Positions 50,126 to 58,760 are shown, counted from the first letter of the stretch. The stretch is 64,000 nucleotides of DNA from Tichowtungia sp964398915 (GCA_964398915.1 CAYNOR010000003.1:62001-126000); one strand, 5' to 3'. Translations and numbers: made by a program. Notes: generated by a model not told the origin, from the sequence alone.

Positions 50126-51453
50126 TGATCTTCACGATGGCGGCCGCGGTGCTTGGCGGAACGTTATCGGCCTGTGTTTTTTCCCTTCTGCCCGGCCTGC
50201 ACATTTATAATATCCTGGGTCTGATCGTGATATTTCTCCATTCGCTTCAGGGTGGCGGAGTTTCCGTCATGCCGCAGGTCTACATTCCTTTTATGATCGG
50301 CCTTGTCACCGGCTGGTCCGTTCTCAACACCATTCCGTCTGTATTGTTCGGTGCGCCGGACGAGAGCGCCATTTTTACTGTACTGCCCGGACAAAAATAT
50401 CTCATGACCGGGCGTGGCTATGAAGGAGCCATGATGATCGGTGCAGGCAGTTTAGCCGGCATTTTTCTGGTCGTTTTTATCATGGGTCCGCTTGCGCCGG
50501 AATTTTTGCCCGTCGTTCATTATGCCCTGACTCCGCATATGCACTGGATTCTCTGGGTCATTATCACGTTTATTCTGATCACCGAATGGCCTAAGGGCGG
50601 CAACTGGGGCCCGGCGGGTTGGCGCAAATTTTTTGACGCATGGTCAACACTCGGCGCAGGACTGCTCACCTTCTTCCTTTCCGGCCTGCTCGGCTTTATC
50701 ATTTTGTATCGTCCGGTTATTGCGATAGACAATGCGTTTCAGAACATTATGCCCGCGTTTGTCGGACTTTTCGCTGTACCCTGGTGCCTGCTCAATGTTC
50801 TTAGCGGCACAGAAGTTCCGAAGCAATATGTGCGCGATACGCTGAATATCAACGGAGACCTCCTGTTGCGCAGCGGCGTTGCAGGTGGTATCGGCGGCGG
50901 CTTTGCTGCTTTTTTTCCGGTGATTACCGGCGGAATCGGCGGATTGCTCGCAGGTCATGCCACAGCTCAGCGTGATGAACGTATTTTTATGATGTCGCAG
51001 GGGGTTTCCAAAGTCGTTTATTACACCGGCGCGCTTCTACTGTTCTTTATGCCCGGACTTTTTCTCACGCGTGGCGGCGGCGCATTGATTATCAAAGGGC
51101 TTTATACACCGTGCACGCAAGGCGACTACTATCTCGCGCTCGGCTCCATAGCACTCTCCGGCGCGGTTTCGTTTATGCTCCTGTCGCCGCTGACCCGATG
51201 GACGCTTAATTTGATGGGCAAGATCGATTATCGGCATATCTCCGGCTTTGCGCTTGGCATCATTGTACTGCTCGTCGTTGTCGTAACCGGCTGGCCCGGA
51301 CTTTTCGTCATGACCGTGAGTACCGGCATTGGACTCATACCGGTACTGTTTGGGTCGCGCCGGCTGAACTGTCTTGGCGTACTGCTGCTGCCCATAGCCT
51401 GTAACATGTCCGGTATTGGAGAATCCGTTGCCGCTTTTCTGGGGCTGATTTGA
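50125..51453 (+). CDS. TctA-like (tripartite tricarboxylate permease family) membrane protein
   Basis: 442 residues with about ten to twelve membrane helices. Resembles archaeal-type TctA/DUF112: SLLPGLHIYNILGLI in the first helix pair, LPGQKYLMTGRGYEGAMMIG, and the second-half repeat SGVAGGIGGGFAAFFPVITG with IGGLLAGHATAQRD. The usual periplasmic TctC and small TctB partners are absent, so transport of a carboxylate is uncertain. The preceding OB-fold gene overlaps it by one base. Confidence 0.72.
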   Translation: MIFTMAAAVLGGTLSACVFSLLPGLHIYNILGLIVIFLHSLQGGGVSVMPQVYIPFMIGLVTGWSVLNTIPSVLFGAPDESAIFTVLPGQKYLMTGRGYEGAMMIGAGSLAGIFLVVFIMGPLAPEFLPVVHYALTPHMHWILWVIITFILITEWPKGGNWGPAGWRKFFDAWSTLGAGLLTFFLSGLLGFIILYRPVIAIDNAFQNIMPAFVGLFAVPWCLLNVLSGTEVPKQYVRDTLNINGDLLLRSGVAGGIGGGFAAFFPVITGGIGGLLAGHATAQRDERIFMMSQGVSKVVYYTGALLLFFMPGLFLTRGGGALIIKGLYTPCTQGDYYLALGSIALSGAVSFMLLSPLTRWTLNLMGKIDYRHISGFALGIIVLLVVVVTGWPGLFVMTVSTGIGLIPVLFGSRRLNCLGVLLLPIACNMSGIGESVAAFLGLI

Positions 51454-51474
51454 TTTCAAAAAGCAGTCCGGTGA

Positions 51475-52359
51475 ATGTATTTTCCAGCCGTGAGTAATTC
51501 GCTGCCGGTTTTATTTGTTTTTGTGGACGGACTGGGGCTGGGATCAAATGATCCGGCTGTTAACCCGCTGGAGGATCATGCACGCTTTCCAAACCTAGGA
51601 AAAATACTGACAAATGCCATTCCGCTGGACGCATCGCTTGGCGTGCCGGGCCTGCCGCAGAGCGCAACAGGGCAGGCGGCGTTGTTGACCGGTTTGAACG
51701 CACCGGCTCTGATGGGTCGCCATATTGAGGGCTTTCCCCCGCCGCGCCTTAAAGAACTGGTACAGGATCACAATATTTTTACTAAGCTGATCGCCGCCGG
51801 AAAAATCTGCACATTTGCCAATGCCTATTGGCTGGATGATATTGCACTGATTCCGGCGCGCCGTGCATCGGTGACGACAGTAGCCACGCTGGCCGCCTTT
51901 GGCATCGTGCGCGGTAAGACCGATCTGCTGGCCGGCCGTGCGGTGTATCACGACCTGACCCGCGAAAGATTACGTGAACGCGGTTATGATGGTCCGTTGA
52001 TTACACCCGCAGAGGCGGCGGAACACCTGATCGGCATCGCCAATGAACACGACTTCACACTGTTTGAATTTTTTGAAACCGACCATGCCGGGCACAGTGG
52101 TGATCCGCAGAAGGTTTTCCAGTGTCTGGAAAAACTCGACCGTTTTTTCGGCGTGCTGCTCCGGTTTGACGGTCTATTGATTATCACCAGCGACCACGGC
52201 AACATCGAAGACTCAACGGTCCGCACCCATACCGCCCATTCTGTGCCGCTGTATGCATCTATTCCGGCACCGTTCCAAGCACTGGAGCGGATTGACCAGC
52301 TGGCTCCGGCCGTTTTGCAGCTTTTTCAGGCCGGTCGGTTGCACAGGATTTGGAATTAA
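51475..52359 (+). CDS. alkaline-phosphatase-superfamily metalloenzyme (apgM-like)
   Basis: 294 residues. Metal site pattern of the superfamily: VFVDGLGLGSNDP (Asp), PQSATGQAALLTG (phospho-acceptor Ser/Thr region), FFETDHAGHSGD, IITSDHGNIED (Asp-His) and HTAHSVPL (His). About 100-250 residues shorter than phosphoglycerate mutases, so it is a core metalloenzyme domain of unknown substrate rather than proven GpmI. No signal peptide. Several start codons are possible; ATG 51475 is used. Confidence 0.8.
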   Translation: MYFPAVSNSLPVLFVFVDGLGLGSNDPAVNPLEDHARFPNLGKILTNAIPLDASLGVPGLPQSATGQAALLTGLNAPALMGRHIEGFPPPRLKELVQDHNIFTKLIAAGKICTFANAYWLDDIALIPARRASVTTVATLAAFGIVRGKTDLLAGRAVYHDLTRERLRERGYDGPLITPAEAAEHLIGIANEHDFTLFEFFETDHAGHSGDPQKVFQCLEKLDRFFGVLLRFDGLLIITSDHGNIEDSTVRTHTAHSVPLYASIPAPFQALERIDQLAPAVLQLFQAGRLHRIWN

Positions 52360-52429
52360 AAATCCGTGTACATTCATGCGATCCGTAGTTTATTCTCCGG
52401 CCTCTTAATTTTGAATCGGGAGTCCTGTT

Positions 52430-55174
52430 ATGAATAAAAATGATTTTTTAAAAAAGCTGGGTGTTTCTGATGTCTGTTACTACAGCCTGCCGGAACTGGA
52501 AAAGCAGGGCGGGTACAACTTTTCCCGTATGCCTTTTTCGGTGAAGGTGCTGTTGGAATCGCTTCTTCGCATGCAGGGCCATCCGGCTTACACGGCGGAG
52601 CATGTTTCACAGCTCGCCAACTGGTCGCCGCGCAGTGAATTGGTTGAATTACCTTTTATGCCTGCCCGTGTGCTTCTGCAGGATTTTACCGGTGTTCCGT
52701 GCGTGGTTGATCTGGCGGCTTTGCGCTCGGCTATGCAAAAGGCGGGTAAAGATCCGTCCCGCATTGAACCGCAGGTGCCGGTCGATCTCGTTGTTGACCA
52801 TTCGGTACAGCTCGACTCCGCCGGATGCGCCGCCGCGCTGGATATCAATGTGGCCCGCGAATTTGAACGCAACGCCGAGCGCTATAAATTTTTAAAGTGG
52901 GGGCAGGGTGCGTTTGAAAAACTGCGCGTACTTCCGCCCGGGCTCGGCATCTGTCACCAGATTAATATGGAATACCTCGCTGATTGCGTGGCAATCAGCG
53001 CGTGTCAAAAGTCAAAAGTCAAAAGTGGAAAGTCTGGGACATCTGACCTTCGACCTTCGACTTTCGACTGCGAAACCGAAGGTCTTCGCATTGCTTATCC
53101 CGACACACTGGTTGGAACCGACAGTCACACAACGACAATCAACTGTATGGGTGTGCTCGGCTGGGGCGTCGGCGGTATTGAGGCCGAGGCCGCGATGCTT
53201 GGACAGCCGATTCCGATTCTGACGCCGGAAGTGATTGGTTTTAAATTCACCGGCACACTTAAGGCCGGCGTGACAGCGACTGATCTGGCGCTGACCGTCA
53301 CCCGCATGCTTCGCAAAAAAGGTGTTGTCGGCAAGTTTGTTGAATTTTACGGTGAAGGCGCCGCCAATCTCAGTCTGGCGGACCGTTGCCCGGTTGCCAA
53401 TATGGCACCGGAATATGGCGCGACGATGGGATTCTTTCCGATCGACGAAAAGACCATCGGGTATCTGCGCGAAACCGGACGCAGCGCAGCGCAGTGCGAG
53501 CTGGTTGAAGCCTACTGCAAAGCGCAGGGGCTTTGGGGTTATGACATTGAAGCCGATTACAACGATACGCTGGAACTCGATTTATCAACCGTCGAACCGG
53601 CGCTTGCCGGACCAAGCCGCCCGCACCAGCAGTTGACGCTTTCCGGACTCAAAGAGGAATTTCAGAAAGACTTCGGGGGTCAGGAGTCAGGACTCGGGAG
53701 TCAGGGGGCAGAAGACAGAAGTCAGGCATCAGCAAACAGTAATCACCCGTCACCCGACACTCGCCACCCGGCGCTCCGGAACGGAAGCGTCGTAATCGCT
53801 TCAATCACCAGCTGTACTAACACATCCAATCCCGGATTGATGATGGGTGCGGCTCTGGTTGCTAAGAAGGCAGTCGAAAAAGGACTGAAAGTTCCGGCCT
53901 TCGTGAAAACCTCACTGGCTCCCGGATCGCGAGCGGCTGCGCTTTATCTCGAAAAGGCCGGACTGCTCGAACCGCTCAATAAACTCGGATTCCAGGTTGC
54001 GGCGTATGGCTGTGCCACGTGTATCGGAAACAGCGGTCCGCTGGCTCCGGAAATTGAAGAGACGATCAAAGAAAAAAATCTGACGGTTGCCGCTGTGCTT
54101 TCAGGCAATCGCAACTTCGAGGGACGCGTTCATCCATTGACCAAAGCCAATTATCTGGCTTCCCCGCTGCTGGTCGTCGCCTATGCGCTGGCCGGAACGG
54201 TCAACATCGATCTCGAAAATGATCCGGTTGGAAAGGATTCCGCCGGCAAGGATGTATTTCTAAAAGACATCTGGCCGACCTCCGCCGAACTGCAATCCGC
54301 GATTGCACTGGCGGCCGATCCGGCGTTCTACACCGGCGTTTACGGCGATGCGGGGAGCATCAGTCCTGAATGGAACGCGCTCGAAACGGTGAAAAATCAG
54401 GTGTTTGTCTGGGACGATGCGTCCACGTATATTCGCGAACCCTCATTTTTCGAAGGTTGCGAACAGCCGCCCGCGCCGTTGATGGATATCACAAACGCTT
54501 CCGTTCTCGGGTTCTTCGGTGATTTCATTACAACCGATCACATTTCGCCTGCGGGCAACATCTCCAAAAAGAGTCCGGCGGCGGATTATCTGCGTGCGCA
54601 CGGCGTTGCCGAGCGCGACTTCAACTCGTACGGCTCGCGCCGGGGCAACCATGAAGTGATGATGCGCGGCACGTTCGCCAACATTCGCATTAAAAACAAA
54701 CTGATTGCCGAAGAGGGTGGACGCACAATCTACCTGCCGACCGGTGAAGAACTTTTCATCTATGATGCCGCCATGAAGTATGCTGAAACCGGCACATCGC
54801 TGGTTATTCTGGCGGGCAAAATGTACGGTGCAGGCTCCTCGCGCGACTGGGCGGCTAAAGGCACCAAACTGCTTGGTGTAAAAGCCGTTATCGCCGAAAG
54901 CTTTGAGCGGATTCACCGTTCGAACCTTGTCGGTATGGGCATTCTGCCCTGTGAATTCATTAACGGTGAAACGGCGGAGTCGCTTGGGTTAACCGGTAAA
55001 GAGAGTTTTTCGATCACCGGCGTGGCGGAAAATTTTGCGCCTGGTAAAATTCTGACGGTTAAAGTCGGCGGCAAGGAGTTTCAGGTGAAAGCGCGCGTCG
55101 ATGCACCGCTTGAAATTGAATACCTGAAAAACGGCGGCGTGATGAATTATGTGCTGAGGGGAATGATGGCGTGA
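52430..55174 (+). CDS. acnA: aconitate hydratase A with two in-frame repeat insertions
   Basis: 914 residues. Isomerises citrate and isocitrate with a [4Fe-4S] cluster. Cluster Cys motifs SITSCTNTSNPG and ATCIGNSGPLAPE are intact, as are the active-site PDTLVGTDSHTTTINCMG and swivel-domain GAGSSRDWAAKG. Two stretches have no counterpart in the family: residues ~192-214 (QKSKVKSGKSGTSDLRPSTF) and ~416-447 (QESGLGSQGAEDRSQAS and following), both encoded by short-period repeats. The frame is preserved, and both lie at loop positions, the second right before the VVIASITSC strand. ATG 52430 with GGGAG upstream. Probably functional. Confidence 0.96.
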   Translation: MNKNDFLKKLGVSDVCYYSLPELEKQGGYNFSRMPFSVKVLLESLLRMQGHPAYTAEHVSQLANWSPRSELVELPFMPARVLLQDFTGVPCVVDLAALRSAMQKAGKDPSRIEPQVPVDLVVDHSVQLDSAGCAAALDINVAREFERNAERYKFLKWGQGAFEKLRVLPPGLGICHQINMEYLADCVAISACQKSKVKSGKSGTSDLRPSTFDCETEGLRIAYPDTLVGTDSHTTTINCMGVLGWGVGGIEAEAAMLGQPIPILTPEVIGFKFTGTLKAGVTATDLALTVTRMLRKKGVVGKFVEFYGEGAANLSLADRCPVANMAPEYGATMGFFPIDEKTIGYLRETGRSAAQCELVEAYCKAQGLWGYDIEADYNDTLELDLSTVEPALAGPSRPHQQLTLSGLKEEFQKDFGGQESGLGSQGAEDRSQASANSNHPSPDTRHPALRNGSVVIASITSCTNTSNPGLMMGAALVAKKAVEKGLKVPAFVKTSLAPGSRAAALYLEKAGLLEPLNKLGFQVAAYGCATCIGNSGPLAPEIEETIKEKNLTVAAVLSGNRNFEGRVHPLTKANYLASPLLVVAYALAGTVNIDLENDPVGKDSAGKDVFLKDIWPTSAELQSAIALAADPAFYTGVYGDAGSISPEWNALETVKNQVFVWDDASTYIREPSFFEGCEQPPAPLMDITNASVLGFFGDFITTDHISPAGNISKKSPAADYLRAHGVAERDFNSYGSRRGNHEVMMRGTFANIRIKNKLIAEEGGRTIYLPTGEELFIYDAAMKYAETGTSLVILAGKMYGAGSSRDWAAKGTKLLGVKAVIAESFERIHRSNLVGMGILPCEFINGETAESLGLTGKESFSITGVAENFAPGKILTVKVGGKEFQVKARVDAPLEIEYLKNGGVMNYVLRGMMA
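53004..53068. repeat. short-period inverted repeat (AAAAGTC family) inside acnA
   Basis: Left arm 53004-53034: three AAAAGTC-like 7-bp units. Right arm 53045-53068: GACCTTCGACCTTCGACTTT then CGAC, the inverse. It forms an imperfect hairpin and is translated in frame. A related intergenic copy lies at 61348-61386. Confidence 0.88.
53677..53770. repeat. short-period repeat (GTCAGGA / GGGTGAC families) inside acnA
   Basis: GGGTCAGGAGTCAGGACTCG, GGAGTCAGGGGGC and later AGTCAGGCATCAG, then on the opposite strand CACCCGTCACCCGACAC and CGCCACCCGG. About 95 bp, period 7-8 bp, translated in frame. Confidence 0.82.
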
Positions 55175-55180
55175 GGAGAA

Positions 55181-55241
55181 TGATAAGTTATCAGTGATGA
55201 ATGATGATTGATTCAGCACTTATAAATTATCGTTCATCGTT
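55181..55241. repeat. short-period inverted repeat (GATGAAT family) after acnA
   Basis: AGTGATGAATGATGATTGAT pairs partly with TTATCGTTCATCGTTTT. AT-rich. It separates acnA from the small minus-strand gene and may act as a weak bidirectional stop. Confidence 0.65.
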
Positions 55242-55243
55242 TT

Positions 55244-55408
55244 CTAAAAGTATTCCTGTGCAATTTTCCAGCCAACGAAAACGCCGGCAATGCTGCCGAG
55301 GCTGCTGACCATAAATTCACCGAAAAATTCGAAGCCGAGTTTTGCGCCCAGCCACCAGCCGATCCACCCGCCAACGATTACGCCGATCCAGATAAGCAGT
55401 TTGGTCAT
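55244..55408 (-). CDS. 54-residue glycine-zipper membrane protein
   Basis: Small open frame from ATG 55408 to TAG 55244. Begins MTKLLIWIGVIVGGWIGWWL with Gly spaced for helix packing, then a second hydrophobic segment SSLGSIAGVFVGWKIA. Two membrane helices linked by an aromatic loop (GFEFFGEF). Resembles small transglycosylase-associated-like or GlsB-type proteins; name not certain. A ribosome site is not obvious because the region upstream is repeat DNA. Confidence 0.65.
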   Translation of the reverse strand: MTKLLIWIGVIVGGWIGWWLGAKLGFEFFGEFMVSSLGSIAGVFVGWKIAQEYF

Positions 55409-55417
55409 AGGAATTCC

Positions 55418-55469
55418 GTTTCGTTAAAGTCGTTAAAACGACCATCGGTCTCGTTAAATTCGTTAAATG
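55418..55469. repeat. short-period repeat (CGTTAAA family), 3' side of S23 gene 2
   Basis: TCGTTAAAGTCGTTAAAACG, then ACCATCGGTC, then TCGTTAAATTCGTTAAATGC. Units of ~9 bp. It overlaps the stop codon of the S23 gene and lies in inverted orientation relative to 55904-55950. Confidence 0.82.
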
Positions 55470-55888
55470 CGGGCAAGGGCGGGAATAATCATCATAAGAG
55501 CAATCAGAACGCCTGTTTTCCACTCACTGTGTTTCTGCAAGTGCTTAATCAACCCCCAGCAAAGCTGCGATTCACGCACGCAGAGGCCATAGGCATCTTT
55601 GAACTGTGCGTCGGTGATATATTTTTGATCCAGTGCCAGATAGAGCATGCTGCGAACCTCGCCGGATGAACCCCGGGCAATAAAAAGGAACTTGGCAAAA
55701 TCCTTATTGCTCCCGCGTTCAAATCCTTCAGCGATATTGTTCATCACAGAAACTGCGGCGCGCTGAAGTTGATCTTTAAATCCATAGTCTTTGGAAAGTT
55801 CCCCTGTTTTCCCATAAACATAAATCAAGTTGGCCAGTTCCCGTCCGACCATCCAAGCGTCGAGGTCTTCAAATCGTGCCACTTTCAT
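55463..55888 (-). CDS. S23/IVP four-helix-bundle protein, copy 2
   Basis: 141 residues from ATG 55888 (GGGAG upstream). Family signature: FEDLDAWMVGRELANLIYVY, FKDQLQRAAVSVMNNIAEGF, ERGSNKDFAKFLFIARGSSG and EVRSMLYLALDQKYI. Only distantly similar to copy 1 at 11578. The last ~20 residues (KTGVLIALMMIIPALARI) run hydrophobic and into the repeat. RNA binding is plausible from the family's Avd-like fold; the role is unknown. It is bracketed by inverted CGTTAAA-family repeats, as copy 1 is bracketed by GATGAA-family repeats. Confidence 0.9.
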   Translation of the reverse strand: MKVARFEDLDAWMVGRELANLIYVYGKTGELSKDYGFKDQLQRAAVSVMNNIAEGFERGSNKDFAKFLFIARGSSGEVRSMLYLALDQKYITDAQFKDAYGLCVRESQLCWGLIKHLQKHSEWKTGVLIALMMIIPALARI

Positions 55889-55903
55889 ATTTTCTCCCAA
55901 ACC

Positions 55904-55950
55904 GGCTTTTCGACTTTAACGGCTTCGACGATTTTAACGTTTTGAACGGG
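55904..55950. repeat. short-period repeat (CGTTAAA family), 5' side of S23 gene 2
   Basis: Plus strand TTTTCGACTTTAACGGCTTC, GACGATTTTAACGTTTTGAA. It supplies the last codons and stop codon (TRSKR, TAA) of the neighbouring glycosyltransferase. Confidence 0.82.
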
Positions 55951-57187
55951 TTGTCAGAACTTCTTCGTAAATTCTGACAACCCTCTCGGCAATGGCACTC
56001 CAGTCGTATTTTGCTGAGACTTCAGCAAAGCCGTTTTTTGCGAGTTTACGCTGAAGTTCCGGCGATCCGGCCAGCAGGTTCATTTTGGCGTTCAGCATGG
56101 CGGTGTCGTTATCTTCAGAGAGCAGGATGTTTTCACCGTCAGTCGTGAAGCCGGGAATGCCGCCGACGCGCGTGGCAATCACCGGCGCACCGGCGGCCCA
56201 CGCTTCGAGAATCACGATGCCGAACGGTTCGTTCGCCGTCGGCAGAACGAACATTTCCGCCGCTTTATACGCTGACGGAAGAAGCGGATCATCCGGTTTG
56301 AGTCCGGGAATAATCAGCACGGAATCCTGCAGATTCAGCCGCACTATTTCTTCGAGTATTTTCCGGTGATATTCTTCGACCGAAACCGAACCGATAAAGA
56401 CCAGCTTCCAGTCGGGGTGCGTTTTGCGGAATTCCGCAAAGGCTTTCACCAGCATCAGCTGGTTCTTCTGAAAATCGATGCGGGAAAGGCAAAGCACAAA
56501 CTTCCGGTTTTCAAGGCCGTATTCTTTTCGGAACGCTTCAGGAGTCGCTGTTGCAAATCGCTGCACGTGTACGCCGTTGGGCAGATAGTGAATGTTTCGG
56601 CCCGGTGAGCGGCGGAGCATTTCGTCCGCTTCGCTTTGGCCGACGCAGATCACGGCGGCAGCATCATCGAACACCCGGCGCGATCCGAACAGCAGACCGA
56701 ATATTTTCCCCCACTCAAACTTTCCTTCGACCGGCGCGACCATCTGGTCGTACTGATCCTGCGGAACCGTATGGCGTCCGCCGTGGACGTGAATGACGTA
56801 CGGAACGTTCCGGATGCGGGCAACGGTGCGGGCAGTCCCTCCTAACCGCCGCCCGACGTGCGTGTGAATCAGTGTCAGATTTTTCTGGAACAGCAGGGCG
56901 AAGAAAAGCGGAAGGGAGAGCGGGCTGCCGCCTTTGAGGCGTAACGCCATTTTCGCCTCTTCAGTGAGTCCGAACCACGGAAAGCAGTAGCGGAAACGCC
57001 GGACGGTGACGTTGTCGATTTTTTCCGCGCCGGTTCTGGCGAACATATCGGTGCAGAAGATCGGACTGTCGAGTCCGTTTTTTTCAAGCTCGCGGGCGAG
57101 GTTGAAAACAACCGTTTCAGTGCCGCCCCATTTATCGGGTACGAACCGGCGCATGACGTGGGCGATGGTGCCGTGAAGTTTGCTCAT
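55934..57187 (-). CDS. GT4-family glycosyltransferase
   Basis: 417 residues, GT-B fold. N-terminal nucleotide-free domain with RRFVPDKWGGTETVVFNLAR and HTHVGRRLGGTARTVARIRN; C-terminal donor-binding domain with LCLSRIDFQKNQLMLVKAFA, LFLP-like LPTANEPFGIVILEAWAAGA (E-x7-E catalytic pair) and TRVGGIPGF. Transfers a sugar from a nucleotide donor, likely to an envelope glycan. Its final residues are encoded by the flanking repeat, so its original C-terminus may have been slightly altered. Confidence 0.9.
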   Translation of the reverse strand: MSKLHGTIAHVMRRFVPDKWGGTETVVFNLARELEKNGLDSPIFCTDMFARTGAEKIDNVTVRRFRYCFPWFGLTEEAKMALRLKGGSPLSLPLFFALLFQKNLTLIHTHVGRRLGGTARTVARIRNVPYVIHVHGGRHTVPQDQYDQMVAPVEGKFEWGKIFGLLFGSRRVFDDAAAVICVGQSEADEMLRRSPGRNIHYLPNGVHVQRFATATPEAFRKEYGLENRKFVLCLSRIDFQKNQLMLVKAFAEFRKTHPDWKLVFIGSVSVEEYHRKILEEIVRLNLQDSVLIIPGLKPDDPLLPSAYKAAEMFVLPTANEPFGIVILEAWAAGAPVIATRVGGIPGFTTDGENILLSEDNDTAMLNAKMNLLAGSPELQRKLAKNGFAEVSAKYDWSAIAERVVRIYEEVLTTRSKR

Positions 57188-57238
57188 GCGCGGAATCTAC
57201 CCAATACTGCCGCCTGACGGAAGAGTTTTCCGTTGGCG

Positions 57239-58714
57239 TCATATTTTTTCGACGACGATGCGGTTGCCGTGTACTTCAACGATGCGTACGGCGGAGCCTT
57301 CATCTATAAATTCGCCGCGGGTGATGACGCTGACGCGTTCGTCGCCGAAAAGCGCGCGGCCGGCCGGATGCAGGTTCATTTCTGCTACGCCTGTTTTTCC
57401 GGTCAGGTTGGCATGTTCCGGCATCGTGGTTCTGCCGGACTGTTGATCAAGAAGCATTGGACGGAAGACGCGTGATCTGGGTAAATATTTGCCAGCTAAG
57501 AATCCGAGTACAACCGTGCCGATCAGCCCTAAAGCCAGATTACCGATGGCGTGGTGCAATGTACCATCGTCGAACGCTGGCCAGAAGTGGCCCGGCATTT
57601 TCCATGTCATGGCATTAAGCAGGGAGACTAAAATCAGTGCGATACCGCTGATGCCGAGCACGCCGAAGCCGGGCGTGACGAAAACTTCAAGAATCAGCAA
57701 CGTGAATCCGATGATAAAGATGATGATATCTTCCATACCGGCCAGTCCCGCAAGATGATGGCCGAAGAAAAAGAGTACAAGCGCCGCCGCGCCAGCAATA
57801 CCCGGCAGGCCGAAGCCCGGCGTTTTGACTTCGATATAGATGCCGCCCAGTCCAATCATCAGCAGAATCGGCGCAAACGCGGCGATGAAGCGGGCGATCC
57901 GTTCCGCCGGTGTCACTTCAAGTGTTTTTATTTCCGCATCCGGCAGGCCGGCTTTTTCCAGCATGGCCGCAACATCTTTGACGGTGCCTTCGGAAAGAAT
58001 GCCTTCCGCTTCACTGGCGGTCAGGGTCAGTAGTTTCCCTGCCTTGCTTAGCACATTCGTTCCGACAGTATATCCCAGTTCGCGCCGGACCATGGCTTCG
58101 CCGAGCTGCGGATCGTGTCCGCCCTGTTCGGCGGCGGCACGCACCAGCGCGGCGACGGCTGATGTCATTTTTTCTTCGATGGCTTCCGGCATTTTTTCGA
58201 CTCCGCCGAACGGACTCATCATCAGCGGTGTGGCCGCGCCGATCACGCTGCCCGGAGCCATGTAAATGTGCTTTGTGGCCAGCGCGATGATAGCTCCGGC
58301 GGAGTAGGCGTCTTTTTCGACGAAGGTGTAAACCGGCACGTCGATCTGCCCGATCAGGCTGATGATCTCGCGTGCTTCGTTTACGCCGCCGCCGGGCGTA
58401 TCCATGACGAAGACGATGGCATCGGCTTTTTCTTTCTTCGCTTCCGTGATGCCGCGCCGGACGACGTAGAGCAGGGCGGGCTCAATCTGTTTCTTGATCG
58501 GAATCTGATAAATGAGCGGTTTCTTTGTCAAAACGGGGGCTTGCTCCTGTGCATTTCCAAACGCCGGAAGCGTTAACAGCAGGCCGATCAGAAATCGGAG
58601 TAATGGATTGATGGATTGCTGGATTACTGCGGGGTAACGGGCTTTTTGTCCGTTCATCCACTGATCCATTAATCCTGTATTACTCTGGATGCACCGTGTC
58701 AGTTTTGCTTTCAT
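57239..58714 (-). CDS. NfeD-family membrane serine protease (ClpP-like domain)
   Basis: 491 residues. After a leader, a ClpP-like protease domain: IVFVMDTPGGGVNEAREIIS, AYSAGAIIALATKHIYMAPG (nucleophile Ser in YSAG) and a Lys-bearing helix later. Then four to five membrane helices (GIYIEVKTPGFGLPGIAGAA, IIIFIIGFTLLILEVFVTPG) and a C-terminal NfeD OB domain (LTGKTGVAEMNLHPAGRALF). Presumed to work with stomatin-like proteins in membrane quality control. Residues ~10-39 (GLMDQWMNGQKARYP and following) are encoded by a short-period repeat placed before the signal segment LLRFLIGLLLTLPAFGNA; the start codon is therefore uncertain. Confidence 0.9.
   Translation of the reverse strand: MKAKLTRCIQSNTGLMDQWMNGQKARYPAVIQQSINPLLRFLIGLLLTLPAFGNAQEQAPVLTKKPLIYQIPIKKQIEPALLYVVRRGITEAKKEKADAIVFVMDTPGGGVNEAREIISLIGQIDVPVYTFVEKDAYSAGAIIALATKHIYMAPGSVIGAATPLMMSPFGGVEKMPEAIEEKMTSAVAALVRAAAEQGGHDPQLGEAMVRRELGYTVGTNVLSKAGKLLTLTASEAEGILSEGTVKDVAAMLEKAGLPDAEIKTLEVTPAERIARFIAAFAPILLMIGLGGIYIEVKTPGFGLPGIAGAAALVLFFFGHHLAGLAGMEDIIIFIIGFTLLILEVFVTPGFGVLGISGIALILVSLLNAMTWKMPGHFWPAFDDGTLHHAIGNLALGLIGTVVLGFLAGKYLPRSRVFRPMLLDQQSGRTTMPEHANLTGKTGVAEMNLHPAGRALFGDERVSVITRGEFIDEGSAVRIVEVHGNRIVVEKI
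58597..58685. repeat. short-period inverted repeat (ATGGATTG family) in the NfeD leader
   Basis: Left arm 58597-58628: GGAGTAATGGATTGATGGAT then TGCTGGATTACT. Right arm 58651-58685: CGTTCATCCACTGATCCATT then AATCCTG. It forms an imperfect hairpin with an ~22-bp loop and is translated in frame. Confidence 0.85.
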
Positions 58715-58760
58715 AGAGCGGATTCTATTTAGCCATTGTGTTTAATGAAAGAAGAAAGCC

